A DNA stretch of 64,000 nt from Lepidostoma basale (GCA_022606425.2 JAHDVF020000009.1:1885794-1949793); one strand, 5' to 3'; numbered from the stretch's first letter, positions 22,606-32,904 are shown. Numbers and translations are program-made. The notes: generated by a model from the letters alone, not told the origin.

Positions 22606-22850
22606 TTATTAATATGTATGAAAAAACGATAGTTTTCAAGGAGTTTTATTATAATATTTATGTATGACATGTTTTGCCCTTCTTAGGCACTATCAAATGA
22701 TATCATTCTCACATTTGATAATACCTTAGAAGCGCGAAACATGTCATACATAAACATTATAATAAAACTCCTTGAAAACCATCGTTTTTTCATACATATT
22801 AATAATTTTATATGGAGTTTTACATCATTGTTCAAGAAACAATAAATCAT
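22606..22850. mobile_element. family C foldback, both arms
   Basis: Long inverted arms: 'gtatgaaaaaacgatagttt' at the left and 'aaccatcgttttttcatac' at the right. The minus motif is at 22666-22696 and the plus motif at 22715-22745 (TTGATAA, hairpin ACCTT-AGAAGC, GCGAAACATGTC). The core C3 and G8 are replaced in this family. 'Gagttttacatcattgttca' follows the right arm. Confidence 0.6.
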
Positions 22851-22889
22851 ATAGTTATTTTTGTGCTTCCTTGTACATGCATACATATG

Positions 22890-23384
22890 TTAATGAATTT
22901 CACCTCAAGAATAATGCTTTCATAAAATAGTTCAAAATTACGACAGTTATCAACTAGTTTTAGTCCATTTCGAGGTTTAATTGAATGGTCAATGATATAT
23001 TGTTCTCTTGGTGTTAAATTTCTTATTGAGTTGTTTTCAAGATGTTCTTCTCATGTTAATTGCAGTATCTTATCCTCGTTCTAGAGCCGCACAATCGACG
23101 TAATTACCGTCTTTTGTATCTCCATTACAAGGAGCGGGGTGGGTTGCGGCGATCCTGGGAAAATCTCCCTTCCTCTCTGCGTATTAAGACCCCCAGCAAG
23201 AAATGGCCAATATTAAGCTGACCGTCCCATGATTAATTGACAATTAAGAGGACAGCTATTTGTTATACATACTAAACATGTTTTATGGGACGTATTCAAG
23301 AATACAACGTGTTATAATGAAACTCGTTCAAAATTTGTATATTATAGAGTAAATTCATCGTAAAATAAAGTTCTTATTCTTCCT
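22890..23384. other. no feature recognised
   Basis: A GC patch at 23080-23180. No frame or repeat partner. Confidence 0.3.
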
Positions 23385-23625
23385 CTTTTAGACTCTTGAC
23401 CTGTTCCTATTATAGAGCTGATCTTTCTTGTTAAGCTGATTCCCAGCTAGCCTCCACATTTTTGGTGGTTTTCCGGGGGACGGTAGCCAATAGGAATCTG
23501 ATGCATTACAACGTGTGGAATTTTGGAGGGATCCATCCACTGCACATGCGCTTTACAGTGTATTTTGCGATGTCTGCTCCATCTGACAACATCGCCCACC
23601 TTGCAGATTTCTTTAATATAATAAG
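23385..23625 (-). mobile_element. LINE-beta fragment, diverged
   Basis: Minus strand, with frame breaks: RWSRHRKIHCKAHVQWMDP, then an IPIGYRPPENHQKCGG-like version of GRPPKRW, then the tail. It follows the order of LINE-beta (RW..RR..W..HV.RMDP). Confidence 0.55.
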
Positions 23626-23799
23626 CTTAATTATTTAAATAAACCTAGTTCTAACAGTATTGAAAATTCAGAAAATTTAAAAATACATTTATATTATAAA
23701 AATATTTGTGCTGTACTTCAATTAACAAAATGATTAATATTCGTTTCTTTTTTGTTTCTTGAACAAGAATCTAAAAATTCATTCTAAATAATTATACTA

Positions 23800-24237
23800 A
23801 ATAACTAACCATCACGCCGTCTCCGTGGAGGGGTAGGCAGAGAGGATGAAACACCATACCGTTCTGTCCTGACATACCTCTCTTGCTTCTTCCACATTCA
23901 TACATCGTAACATACACACTCGTCGATTATTCCGACTTGTAATGTGGCGGCATTTCAGTTTTTGATTTATTTGGTCATGCCAATGCTATCCTTGGTTTTT
24001 ATCTTTCCACTCATACTGCTTGTATACAGCATCTCAATCATTCTTCTCTCGTCCATTCGTTCCATATGTCCAAATCATCTGAGGGATCCTTTTTTAATTT
24101 TACTTATGATTGCAAGATTCAATATTCTAACATAAATCGTTTTGCCGCACATTCTTCTTAGTGATCTCATTTCTACGGCATTTAACCTACTTTCATTCTT
24201 TTTTTGCCAGCTCCAAGCTTCACTTCCATACATTTGG
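23800..24237 (-). mobile_element. LINE-alpha 3' end, decayed
   Basis: It starts with the tail 'taactaaccatcacgccgtc' and carries matches to the CQDR, RACM, MERMDE and QKKDESRLN coding regions, separated by frameshifts, as far as the 'cacttccataca' region. It is close to the 'GEMA' subfamily by the wording 'cttgtaatgtggcggcattt'. Confidence 0.7.
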
Positions 24238-24360
24238 ACATTTGAGATAATGCCTTAGAAGGCCGAATCATTGCATCATATTTAAAAAATAATAAAACCC
24301 CTAGAAGACGGGCGTTTTCATTCATATAAATTATATAATATAATATACGGGCTTGAATAA
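24238..24360 (+). mobile_element. family C foldback, right half
   Basis: 'Tttgagataatgccttagaa' and then 'ggccgaatca' replace the ribozyme-like core. The arm is 'aataaaacccctagaagacg'. Strongly decayed. Confidence 0.4.
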
Positions 24361-24751
24361 TCACCTCAGTACTGTATCAAACATAATTACAAGTTTATAG
24401 TGCTGTCGCGTTTCGCCTGATAGATTTTTTATGGACCAGAATAGAGTTCAAAGAACTATCCATTTGGGATATTTCCGTACGCCACTCCCTTTCTATATTT
24501 ATTCATTCTTTTTTAATCGACGTTGCGTTGATATGCTTTTAATACCCGTAAAAACACAATCATGATGTCAAACTAATGTGTGTTTATCATCAGCAGTAAT
24601 GGAAAACGTTCAGAGGTTCTCGTCCATTTGGCAGATGTTTCTTTCATCTTTGAAATGGGCTGGATACAATATTTATTACGAATAAAATTTAACAGAATGG
24701 TTTTAAAAATAAATCTCTCAAACAAATGAAAAATTTTAAGAGCACAAGTAA

Positions 24752-25195
24752 CTAACAAACCATCACGCCGTCTCTCCGAAACGGTTGGCAGAAAGCATGG
24801 ACTCCCACACTGTTCTATCCTGACATATTTCTCTCGATTCTTCAACATTCATACATCGTGTCTTGCACGCGCGTTGATTTCTGCGACTCTTCACGTGGTA
24901 TATAAGACAGTCAATCGATTAATTAATATTAAATCATGTTAATTAATACGAATGAAAACGTCAGTTTTCTAGAAGTTTTATTATATTTTTATGGGATTGA
25001 CATGTTTCGCCCTTCTAAGGTGTTTTACTAAATCTTCATGTTCATATATTATTTGCATGAGAACTTCCTCAACATTTTTTCAATGTTAATTTACGATTCG
25101 AATGCATAAATATGTCTTCTTTAATTAATCCGAATGATTGAATTGACATTTAATATTTGATTGATTTTATCTTGCCACATTTTCCTGGGTCTCCC
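24752..25195 (-). mobile_element. LINE-alpha 3' end interrupted by a foldback fragment
   Basis: 24752-24899 carries the terminal codons, with SAYP-type text decayed (the minus frame 24573-24848 is shifted). 25147-25195 continues the same element at 'acatttaatatttgattgat', which other copies show directly after 'cacgtg'. Between them about 245 bp contains half of a family C foldback with its minus motif at 24999-25030. Confidence 0.65.
24930..25146. mobile_element. family C foldback, left half, inside LINE-alpha
   Basis: 'Aatacgaatgaaaacgtcag' arm, then 'gacatgtttcgcccttctaa' on the plus strand, which is the minus-strand motif GAAACATGTC. The centre and right arm are missing. Confidence 0.5.
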
Positions 25196-25202
25196 TCAGA
25201 GT

Positions 25203-25528
25203 CAAATGCAAATATAAGAATTGAATGCATTGCGAATAAAAGTATAATATTATGAACAAAATAATGACAAGATCGTTAAGATGGTGAATAAAGTATATAT
25301 AAACAACGTAAACACACGTAGAAGTTGAGGAATATCGATAAAAACGTGGCACGATCAAATAAATCAAATTTTGAATGTCGGTCACGTGAGAAGTCAGAGA
25401 AACTGACGTGCGTGCATGACACGATAAACGAATGTCGAGGAAGCGCGAGAAGTATGTCAGGAAGAAGAGTTTGGCGGTCTATTCTTTCTGCCTACCCCTT
25501 CGTGGAGACGGCGTGATGCTTAGTATAA
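25203..25528 (+). mobile_element. LINE-alpha copy, plus strand (first of tandem pair)
   Basis: 'Gtcaaatgcaaatataagaa' starts the match. Then degraded KKVYINNVN, RGISIKTWHDQINQILNVGH and CQ..VWRSILSAYPFVETA. It lies back to back with the minus fragment ending at 25195. Confidence 0.7.
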
Positions 25529-26300
25529 CAACATCGTATTTTGTTGTAGATCAAAGTTGTTAACAATAGAAGAATGGTACCGTAGTTATATTTATTGTGA
25601 TGACATTTCTACATAAAATATAGAACGTATATTTTATGGCAGTGCACAATGGTGTTCTTCTACCGACCCTTATGTATGGAAGCGAAGCATAGAACTGGCA
25701 AAGGAAGGATGAAAGTAGAATAAATGCAGTAGAAATGAGATATCTTAGACGAATGTGTGGATATTCTGTGTATGATAGAGTGTCGAATGAAAATATAAGA
25801 AATGAATGCGGTGCGAATGATGGTGTCATGAACAAAATAATGAAAGGATCATTAAGATGGTTTGGACATATGGAAAGAATGAATGAAGAAAGAATGGTAA
25901 AAAAATTATATGTTAATGATAAAAATGTTACCAGAAATAGAGGAAGACCAAGGAAAACGTGGCACGATCAAATAAATCAAATATTGAATGTCGGCCATGT
26001 GAGGAGTCAGAGAAATCGACGCGCGTGCATGACACGATGTATGAATGTTGAGGAAGCGAGAGAAATATGTCAGGAAAGAAAGGTGTGGCAGTCCATTCTT
26101 TCTGCCTACCCCTTCGGGGAGACGGCGTGATGGTTAGTTAGTTCGTTTTATATTTTGTGTATGATACTTGACACATTTTTTTAATGTACCCTTATTCAGG
26201 TGACTGAGAATATAATCGTGTTTTGTTGTAGATCAGAGATGTAAAAAAAGTAGAATGGTGCCGTAGTTACAATTATTGTAATGACATTTCTCCGTCTGTA
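25529..26300. repeat. tandem duplication of LINE-alpha plus downstream flank
   Basis: The flank 25540-25620 ('cgtattttgttgtagatcaa' to 'gacatttct') recurs at 26215-26300 ('cgtgttttgttgtagatcag' to 'gacatttct') at roughly 80% identity. Each follows a LINE-alpha 3' end. The unit is therefore LINE tail plus about 90 bp of flank, repeated once, with about 65 extra bases in the second flank. Confidence 0.55.
25640..26145 (+). mobile_element. LINE-alpha 3' end, one of the two best-preserved copies
   Basis: It begins with MAVHNGVLLPTLMYGSEA, one stop, NWQRKDESRINAVEMR, then an open frame (25735-26130): YLRRMCGYSVYDRVSNENIR, NECGANDGVMNKIMKGSLRW, FGHMERMNEERMVKKLYVND, RGRPRKTWHDQINQILNVGH, RRACMTRCMNVEEAREICQ, SILSAYPFGETA. 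The C-terminal domain of an RTE-like LINE ORF2 follows the reverse transcriptase. It ends in the CCCC-TTC-GGGG hairpin and GTTAG tail. Confidence 0.88.
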
Positions 26301-26737
26301 CAAAGCCATTAAGAAAATGAGAAGTATTTTCATTACGAAAGTCGAAACGATGAGAGAATGAAAGGTGTTGTTTAAGGCGAGCGCCTATTCAACAATGGTT
26401 GTCTATCAACAATGGTGCCAACTAAACAAAACGGTGTTTTAATTATAAAGTTATTTTGAGTTACTACAATTAAAGTCAAGTTTTTATTTAAAAATATATT
26501 TCAAAATTTTTCCACAGTGGCATATTATGCCTTGATCTTAGGGAGAGAATGAATAAGAAAAAAATCTGAGCTAGAAATGTTCCATTTTTTAATTATGTAA
26601 TGTTTATATTTAAAATTGGCTGTATTCACATATCTGTATATGTTCATAAATGCGTCTAACTCTTCATGTTCGTAAATACAACGTAGTTTTAAAGTTTTTT
26701 TTTTTTATATTTTCTGTTACTTGTTTTATTTATTGTG

Positions 26738-26938
26738 TCTTGAACAATGATGTACAACTGCATATTAAATAATTAATACACGTTAAAACGTCTGTTTTCT
26801 ATTCGTTTTTGAGAAGGGCATGATTTGTCTTTCTAATGTATTTGATAATACCTTAGATAGGTAAAATATGTAATTCCCATAAACTATAATAAAGCTTTCA
26901 GAAAACAGACGTTTTCATTCGTATTAATTTACAATGAA
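26738..26938. mobile_element. family C foldback, decayed motifs
   Basis: Inverted arms: 'cgttaaaacgtctgttttct' against 'agaaaacagacgttttcatt'. The centre holds 'tttgataataccttagatag' followed by 'gtaaaatatgt'. The core is lost on both strands. Confidence 0.55.
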
Positions 26939-26944
26939 AAATAT

Positions 26945-27440
26945 ATTTTATTCATCATCAGCCTTCTGTCATCCACTGCTGTAAGTAGGCCTCTCCCAAA
27001 GCCCGCCACCGCCCCCTATCCATTGCCGCTCCCATCCATCCATGTCCAGCAATCCTCTTCAGATTGTCGATGCAGCGGGCAGGGGGACGTCCAACTCTGC
27101 GGAATCCTGTATGCGGTCTCCACTCCAGAACCCGTCTCCCCCATCGGCCGTCGGTTCCCCGACAGATATGGCTAGCCCACCGCCACATCAAAACACACCC
27201 ATCCTCAGAGCCACCTCAGTCACCATGGTTTGTTGTCGAATAAATTCGTTTCTAAATCTGTCCCTCGTTATTCCAAGCATGGCTCTTTCCATTGCGCCTT
27301 TGGCGACCTTGAATCTGTAGAGTAGACCTTTTGTCGGTGTCCACGTCTCTGATCCGTATGTCATGACTGGCAAAACGCACTGGTTGAAGACTTTAAGTCT
27401 TAAGGCATTGTGGTATTTTAGAGGTGAGAACATGATGTAA
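26945..27440 (-). mobile_element. LINE-gamma (RTE-like) C-terminus
   Basis: Minus strand: LRLKVFNQCVLPVMTYGSET, AKGAMERAMLGITRDRFRNE, FIRQQTMVTEVALRMG, stop, WRWASHICRGTDGRWGRRVL, GRPPARCIDNLKRIAG and ALGEAYLQQWMTEG. The CVLPVMTYGSETW and AMERAMLGI motifs are typical of insect RTE-type endonuclease/reverse transcriptase ORFs. One frame break near 27190. Confidence 0.85.
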
Positions 27441-27620
27441 TTTTCCAATTTTCCTCATTATTATTCGTTTAAGGATAAAAGTAGAAAAAAATGTGTTTTA
27501 CTTCCCGAAATTCAAGCAAAACTTACGTGAATAATATTTATTTTTACAACATTTTGAATGTATACAAATACTTGTAGATGAATACTGGATTTTACACATT
27601 GCGGGTTGTCAATTCAAGGA

Positions 27621-27908
27621 TTAATTGTATCTCAATAGAGACGAAGATGCAAATTGGAAACAGAATATGGTGATCGAGGTATTTACAGGACTTATGACCT
27701 GTCATTGGTCGGGTTAAGCGCACGCTTTATGTAAGACAACAATCCCCATTCCACATTTTCTTATGACCACCATGTCTGACAAATTTTTGGAAGTTGTATA
27801 TATGTTAATCTGTAACACCACCCTTTACATGGTAGTTTCAATCTACACACTAGCGCCATCTATGAAGATTGGATTGGAGCATCTTCGTCTCTATTGAGAT
27901 ACAATTAA
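27621..27908. mobile_element. MITE M1, complete copy with 30-bp perfect TIRs
   Basis: The ends are perfect 30-bp inverted repeats (27621-27650 and 27879-27908), beginning TTAATTGTATCTCAATAGAG and finishing at GAAGATGC inward. 288 bp, non-coding. TTAA at both ends suggests a TTAA target duplication, but TTAA is itself palindromic and could belong to the repeat. Other copies: 1051, 4847, 18400, 20393, 45527, 47160, 57665, 63957. Confidence 0.85.
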
Positions 27909-28525
27909 TTCTTGAATATTTATTTTATTCTGATTCTTAGATTTTTCTCAAAGGAAACCGCAGCATCACTATTTTTACTAATAATACGAGTATGTTTGTT
28001 CTGTAATATCTGTGCTCATTGCCCCGCAATATTCTCTGCTCAGCCTATGATACGTCTCTGATTAAACTCTTCGGTCTTTGTTAGCACTAGATTCCTGTTG
28101 TCATTGTTCTCTTTTTACTGTTATTATTTTTGTCTCTTATAACCTTTGTCGCCGCCCGCTTATTCCGCGCTCCGCAGCCGTATATCTTCATGTTTCTTAT
28201 ACTCCAGACGATAATAAATGTTTCCTTTTCCCACGATCTGATTAATTTCGCACAGTGCGTAAACCGACACACAATGACCTGAAAAATTCTTCTTTTGTTA
28301 GGCTCGCAGCGTAGGAATAGTTGCTAATAAAAAGCTGTTCTTTGACAAACCCACTATAACACAATTAAACCGGTTCAGAAATAAGACATTCTATCGATTA
28401 ATAAATATTAAATCATCTTCATGTTAATATATTTTTACATGAGAATTTCCTCAACATTTTTTTCACTGTTTATTTACAATTCGTATGCATAAATATGTCT
28501 TCTATAATTAATCCGATTGATTGAA
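27909..28525. other. no feature recognised
   Basis: No frame of known family. 'Tttaaatcatcttcatgttaat' at 28408 and 'atttccttcaacattttttt' resemble 25025-25100, so part of 28395-28520 is a repeat without a name. Confidence 0.35.
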
Positions 28526-28569
28526 TTGAACAGTGATGTAAAACTCCACATAAAATAATTAATTAAATA

Positions 28570-28816
28570 GTCCATTGTTTTGGCCGAAATACTATGATAC
28601 CTTAACATTTAAAACTGTTAAATCAAATTACTTTGTTTTTGTATCACAATTGTATTTTATTTTACGCAACAGCTGTTTCATCAACCTATGTTGACATCAT
28701 CATTAGAATAATTATTGTAACACCTGATGATGTCAACATAGGTTGATGAAACAGCTGTCGCGTAAAATGAAATACAACTGTGATTAAAAAACAAAGTAAT
28801 TTAATTTAACAGTTAA
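28570..28816. mobile_element. family A foldback, both arms
   Basis: It starts TCCATTGTTTTGGCCGAAAT. The minus motif (28668-28703) has ATGATGA, GTCAAC/GTTGAT and GAAACAGCTGTT. The plus motif (28724-28759) is intact. The arms extend outward over 'gtatcacaattgtatttta' and its inverse. The two motifs are separated by about 20 bases. Confidence 0.7.
28724..28759 (+). ncRNA. hammerhead ribozyme-like motif (family A), intact core
   Basis: CTGATGA 28724-28730, extra T, stem II GTCAAC (28732-28737) with GTTGAT (28742-28747), GAA at 28748-28750, stem III palindrome ACAGCTGT, C17 at 28759. TTGTA (28715-28719) can pair with TACAA (28773-28777) as the outer part of stem I across a large internal loop. 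Confidence 0.55.
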
Positions 28817-29029
28817 AAATAATTCATATTAATGAAATCATCTGAGTTTTTTTATATTTTAATGGGAATGACGTGTCTCGTCTATCTAAGGCATCATCAA
28901 ATGTTTTAGATAACATTTAATAATACCCTATACAGGCAAAACTTGTCAGTCACAAAAAATTATATTACTTCTAGAAAACAGACGTCTTAATTATAAAAAA
29001 TAATATCTTCTATGCTCGCCATACTTTGT

Positions 29030-29345
29030 GTTGTAGATGTTTTATTTGTCTTTTTCTTTTTTATATAATTTGTATATACAACACTAGGTTTAAATTTTTT
29101 TTTTACATGTTTCGGACAACCGGTCCTTCTTCTGTGAAACATATTATAAAGATACATATTTAAAATATTATAAAATTGTTTACAACAGTTTGATGAACAG
29201 TTTTGACAGATATAATATTTTAAATATGTATCTTTATAATCTGTACCACTGAAGAAGGACCGGTTGTCCGAAACATGTCTGATATGTAATTTTTTTTTTT
29301 AAAGATAGTGTTGCATATTCAAAGTATATTTGAAAAAGAAAAAGA
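29030..29345. mobile_element. family B foldback, both arms
   Basis: It begins near 'actttgtgttgtagatgttt'. The arms are 'tttgtatatacaacactagg' and 'tagtgttgcatattcaaagt' inverted. The minus motif (29104-29134) has CAGAAGA; the plus motif (29249-29279) has the intact core. Same design and outer ends as 18075-18385. Confidence 0.7.
29241..29286 (+). ncRNA. hammerhead ribozyme candidate (family B), second copy
   Basis: CTGAAGA 29249-29255, stem II GGAC/GTCC around CGGTT, GAAA, ACATGT, C17 at 29279. Stem I pairs TGTACCA (29242-29248) with TGATATG (29280-29286), with one mismatch. It differs from the 18281 copy but keeps the fold. Confidence 0.65.
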
Positions 29346-29895
29346 CGAATAAAAATAATATTTCATAACACGATCGCCAGTCTATTTCGTCCAAAAACTT
29401 GTAAAATATGATTGTTTGTAAATCATATTATATTTATACTTTTCTGACTGAAACCCTTTATTTGATTTTATAATCTAAACTTGATTTATTGCGCATCTCT
29501 TTGTAGGTTGTATATTTTGCCTTTGCAAATATATCTCTCGACATAGACGTACGTATGGAAATTGTAAAGGGAAACGTGAATGTATTCCCTCTGTGTGTAA
29601 TGGAAAGGATTCTATTTTCTATTCACATGGAAAATAATGAAATATTTTTTCTAAAAATAAAACTCTTCTCTACTTCGTCTGCTTCGGCGCTATCTTGTAC
29701 CAACGTTATTCCAGGGATTTAATAATGAAAATGTTTTGTTTTCTTGTTCGAAATTTCACTCAAACTTTCGGAAACACCTCTGACACTAGAACTAATTAAA
29801 GATAATACATTGTATTCGTAAAAAAAATAACCCAAATATGACCTTGTAGAATATTTATATATATTAAAATGTTATGTGCATGATTTCTACTTCTT
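29346..29895. other. no feature recognised
   Basis: AT-rich. No frame or partner repeat found. Confidence 0.3.
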
Positions 29896-30055
29896 CTTTA
29901 TCTTATTCTTCTTCTCCTTCTTCACTTGTGATAGACTTAGGAGTCTGTTATTTCAGGCGGGTCCTCTTGAGACGCTGAACTCCAGCTTTCTCTCCACCGT
30001 TTCGGGGGTCTTCCTGACCGACGTTGTCCGTTTGGCGTTCCATGGAGAGCTATGT
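29896..30055 (-). mobile_element. LINE-beta-like 3' end
   Basis: The minus strand reads, in parts, GQRRSGRPPKR and W-rich text, followed by a stop and a GAAGAAG-rich tail (reverse complement of 29880-29930). Similar wording at 17815-17935. Confidence 0.45.
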
Positions 30056-30302
30056 ATGGTTTAACGTATGGGACACTTGACATTTAATAATGCTCTTGGA
30101 AGGCAAAATATTTCACTGTCTTTTTCTTAATATATCATATATTTATGTTTGTTTAGATATTATAATCTAAATACCATTAATGAATTATTATGAATAATTA
30201 TTTCACGTGAGTTTATTTAACGTTGATCATACACTTTTTTTTTTAAAACAGTACAAGTGTAAGTTCCTGCTATATGCAGTAAATAAAAGGAGTTTCAAAT
30301 CG

Positions 30303-30430
30303 TTTATTGTTTCTTGAATAAAAGTATAACACTCCATATTAAATAATTAATACGTCCGTTTTCTAAAAGTTTTATTAAAATTATGTGAATGACATATTTC
30401 GCCTGTCTTAGGTATTATCAAACGTTTACG
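30303..30430. mobile_element. family C foldback, left half
   Basis: 'Attgtttcttgaataaaagt', then 'ccatattaaataattaatac', then the minus motif 30391-30421 (TTGATAATACC on the minus strand, GCGAAATATGTC). The right half is missing. Confidence 0.5.
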
Positions 30431-31185
30431 ATTTCAAAGCCTTATATCGCGCCGAAAGAATACATAACAAAATCTTGAATTCAGTCCAAAAAATAGCGTA
30501 GCTTGGCATTTTTATGCGAACCTTATTTGGACACCGCTTTGATTGCCATGTCTCCAGAGATTACAGCTTTTTTCCATTTTTCAGTTTTTCTTTTTAAATT
30601 CCCAGAAAGAAAGCGTTTTATTCCACTACGTTGATTATCAAGGTTGTGGGAAATTACGGCGGGTTTTCATTTTCCCACTGGGAAATTTTCTTCAGGATTT
30701 TTCTGATTTTTCCCAGCTGTATATTACTGTTCACTATTTTGTCAGGATTCACTCCGTCAAGTAACAGACAATAATTCCACCTGATTTCGGTAGGACACTG
30801 TAGTTGTTCTTATTATGGTAACGATTCGCTATATTTTATTCTGATATTCATTCCTTCATGTGAATTATAAAAATAATTACTGAAATTCAGTGAATTTTAC
30901 TTGTTCAAGAAAGAGAAGAGAAGAAAAAATATGAAGAGAAGAATGAGCAGTCTTGGAAAAGAACACTCATATCGACATAAGTCGTTAGCGTTTTCTTATA
31001 TTTTTGATATTCAAGAACCCAAGATAATAAAAATTCACTTTATTGAATGATTAATAATTTCAATTAAATTTAGGGGAATGTTTAAGTTTTTTTATGAACT
31101 TACTTACGAATGTTTTAAGATGCGAGTATGTAAATATTTGCGTTATATTGTTATGCACTACACTATGACATAATTATTTTTCAAA
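30431..31185. other. no feature recognised
   Basis: The 73-codon plus frame at 30543 has no recognisable motif. No repeat partner. Confidence 0.3.
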
Positions 31186-31189
31186 GAAC

Positions 31190-31475
31190 TTCTTCTTTCT
31201 TTTAGATTAGGTCGTATGACATATTTGTGATGGTGGGCTTTCCTGGGATGATGATGCCCAGCTATCTCTCCATCTCTTCGGCGGCCTTCCTGGTAATCTC
31301 CTGCTGCTTAGGTTTTCACTATTAACAATTTTTGCAATTATTGTATTCTTCATGCGGTCCACGTGGTCTCTCCAAAAGCCCCTTCTTCTTCTTCCCCATA
31401 TCAATATGTCTTCAACACCACAGACAGACTTAATCGTTTCATTTCTGATCTCTGAGGGTTTTGCCTGCGATGGAG
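31190..31475 (-). mobile_element. LINE-beta 3' end, distinct subfamily
   Basis: Minus strand: AGKTLRDQ, CGVEDILIWGRRRRGFWRD, HVDRMKNTIIAKIVNSENL, RRLPGRPPKRWRDSWASSSQ, then stop and a AGAAGAAG tail. 5' truncated. Confidence 0.75.
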
Positions 31476-31479
31476 CGTA

Positions 31480-32205
31480 AAGAAATCGTCATGTTATATT
31501 TTTTGGATGTGAGGTGTAAGCATAGTGTGTAGCATATTAAAAAAAATACGAATGAGTCGTTACTGCAGTTTTTAAGAATTATATGAAACAAATAAATTAT
31601 TATTAGCACCTTCTTTATGGTAATAATTCACCATTATGACTTATTTGATGAATCATTAAAGGAATTTCCTGACTGTCTGAATGACTTTGGTTCCTAAGTC
31701 CGCTGTTTTCCAAATCCGGACCACTGTGCGGCCGGCACCTGTCATGTAAGCAGGTATAAATACCCTTTCTGTAGACAATGTGTTAAATAACTAGTACAGA
31801 AACTGTTCATCGTATACGAGTACATCATCGCATTGAATAATAAATACCTTTTATGCAACACTATCTGTATTAAAGCAAATGCATTCAAGACTTGTTTGTG
31901 CCACATCCATTACGCAGTTTGCTGTCTATGAAGTGCGCCTGACAGGTCACTATTACTCATACGTCCGCAGCAAATTAGACTTGCATTGGACGGTCGCATC
32001 CCAAGATTTGTGAATAACAAGCAATTGCCGCTTCCGGAGTTTATCTTGCGACATCCGCCCTCCCGACCCTACTTGAAAGTGGGAAGGACTCTGTCAGTGT
32101 ATGTGCTCTGCAGGGAAGTGTAACGAATTGAAAAAGGAACTTTATTATCCGTCGTTTGTACATAATACTATCAGGTCGAACCAAATTTAAATAATATATT
32201 TAAAA
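31480..32205. other. no feature recognised
   Basis: Moderately GC-rich at 31680-32110 but without a long frame. I see no repeat partner, so it is a candidate for single-copy DNA. Confidence 0.3.
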
Positions 32206-32209
32206 AAAA

Positions 32210-32470
32210 AGGAACATAGAAGTTCCCGCCACATACCCGAGGCTGATATAGGGCGTAGCGACGCCCTTTTATCAGCCTCGCTCGTACACTCCTTGGGCCT
32301 GTCCCCGGTTCATCCGGGACTTACATTGAAAGACGGCAACAACAAGGGGGTGCCAGACCACATTTAATCTACTCCTTTTATTTTTCTTCTTCAAATTCTT
32401 TTTATCTTTTATATAATGTTCCTAAAATGTTCTTGTATTATATATTATGTTTATTTATTCAATAAAGTAC
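32210..32470 (+). mobile_element. retroelement H1, best copy with 3' hairpin
   Basis: Hairpin GAGGCTGATA (32239 on) to TATCAGCCTC (ending 32279), with an inner stem GGGCGT-AGCG-ACGCCC. Then 'cttgggcctgtccccggttc' and a second stem GTCCC/GGGAC. Then 'agaccacatttaatctactc' and an AATAAAG near 32460. Compared with 11400-11572, paired positions change together. Confidence 0.6.
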
Positions 32471-32529
32471 AGCGGAGCATAGAAGTAGGATTTAAATAAT
32501 ATATTATATATTCAAATCTTTTTATATAA

Positions 32530-32690
32530 ATTTACATGTGTTTTATTATTTTGTTGAATCGCTCTTTACATGATATTACAGCGCGAGCCAAATCGATGTA
32601 AAGGGTATAGCTATCACAGTGATTCTCATGACATGTGATAGATAGCTTATCTATCACCATTTTATTGTCACATGAATTCTTCACCTTATT
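32530..32690 (-). mobile_element. SINE S1, 3' part, minus strand
   Basis: It starts at the family 3' end 'gttgaatcgctctttacatg' and runs through 'gcgagccaaatcgatgtaaa', 'gattctcatgacatgtgata' and 'attttattgtcacatgaatt'. The tRNA-like head is missing. Confidence 0.7.
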
Positions 32691-32904
32691 AATTTGTATT
32701 GTAAAATTTTATTTTATGGCTTACGAAGAAATTATAAATAAATGTATGATCGTTGCGATGATAACTTAAAATTAAAAATATATTATCGTGTGTGCGTATA
32801 AGTAATGATTAAGATATGAATGTCTTACGTTAAAATAATTTAAATGCATTTGTTTAAAAATATATATTTAACTATATTTATTTATTTATTTGTATAAATT
32901 AAAA

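Larger units (their letters stand above)
28526..29010. mobile_element. family C foldback with a family A foldback nested inside
   Basis: The outer element starts with 'gatgtaaaactccacataaa' (28534) and continues after the insert with 'attcatattaatgaaatcat'. Its minus motif (about 28871-28901) reads TTGATGATGCC and GAGACACGTC on the minus strand. The inner family A element spans about 28570-28816. Confidence 0.6.
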
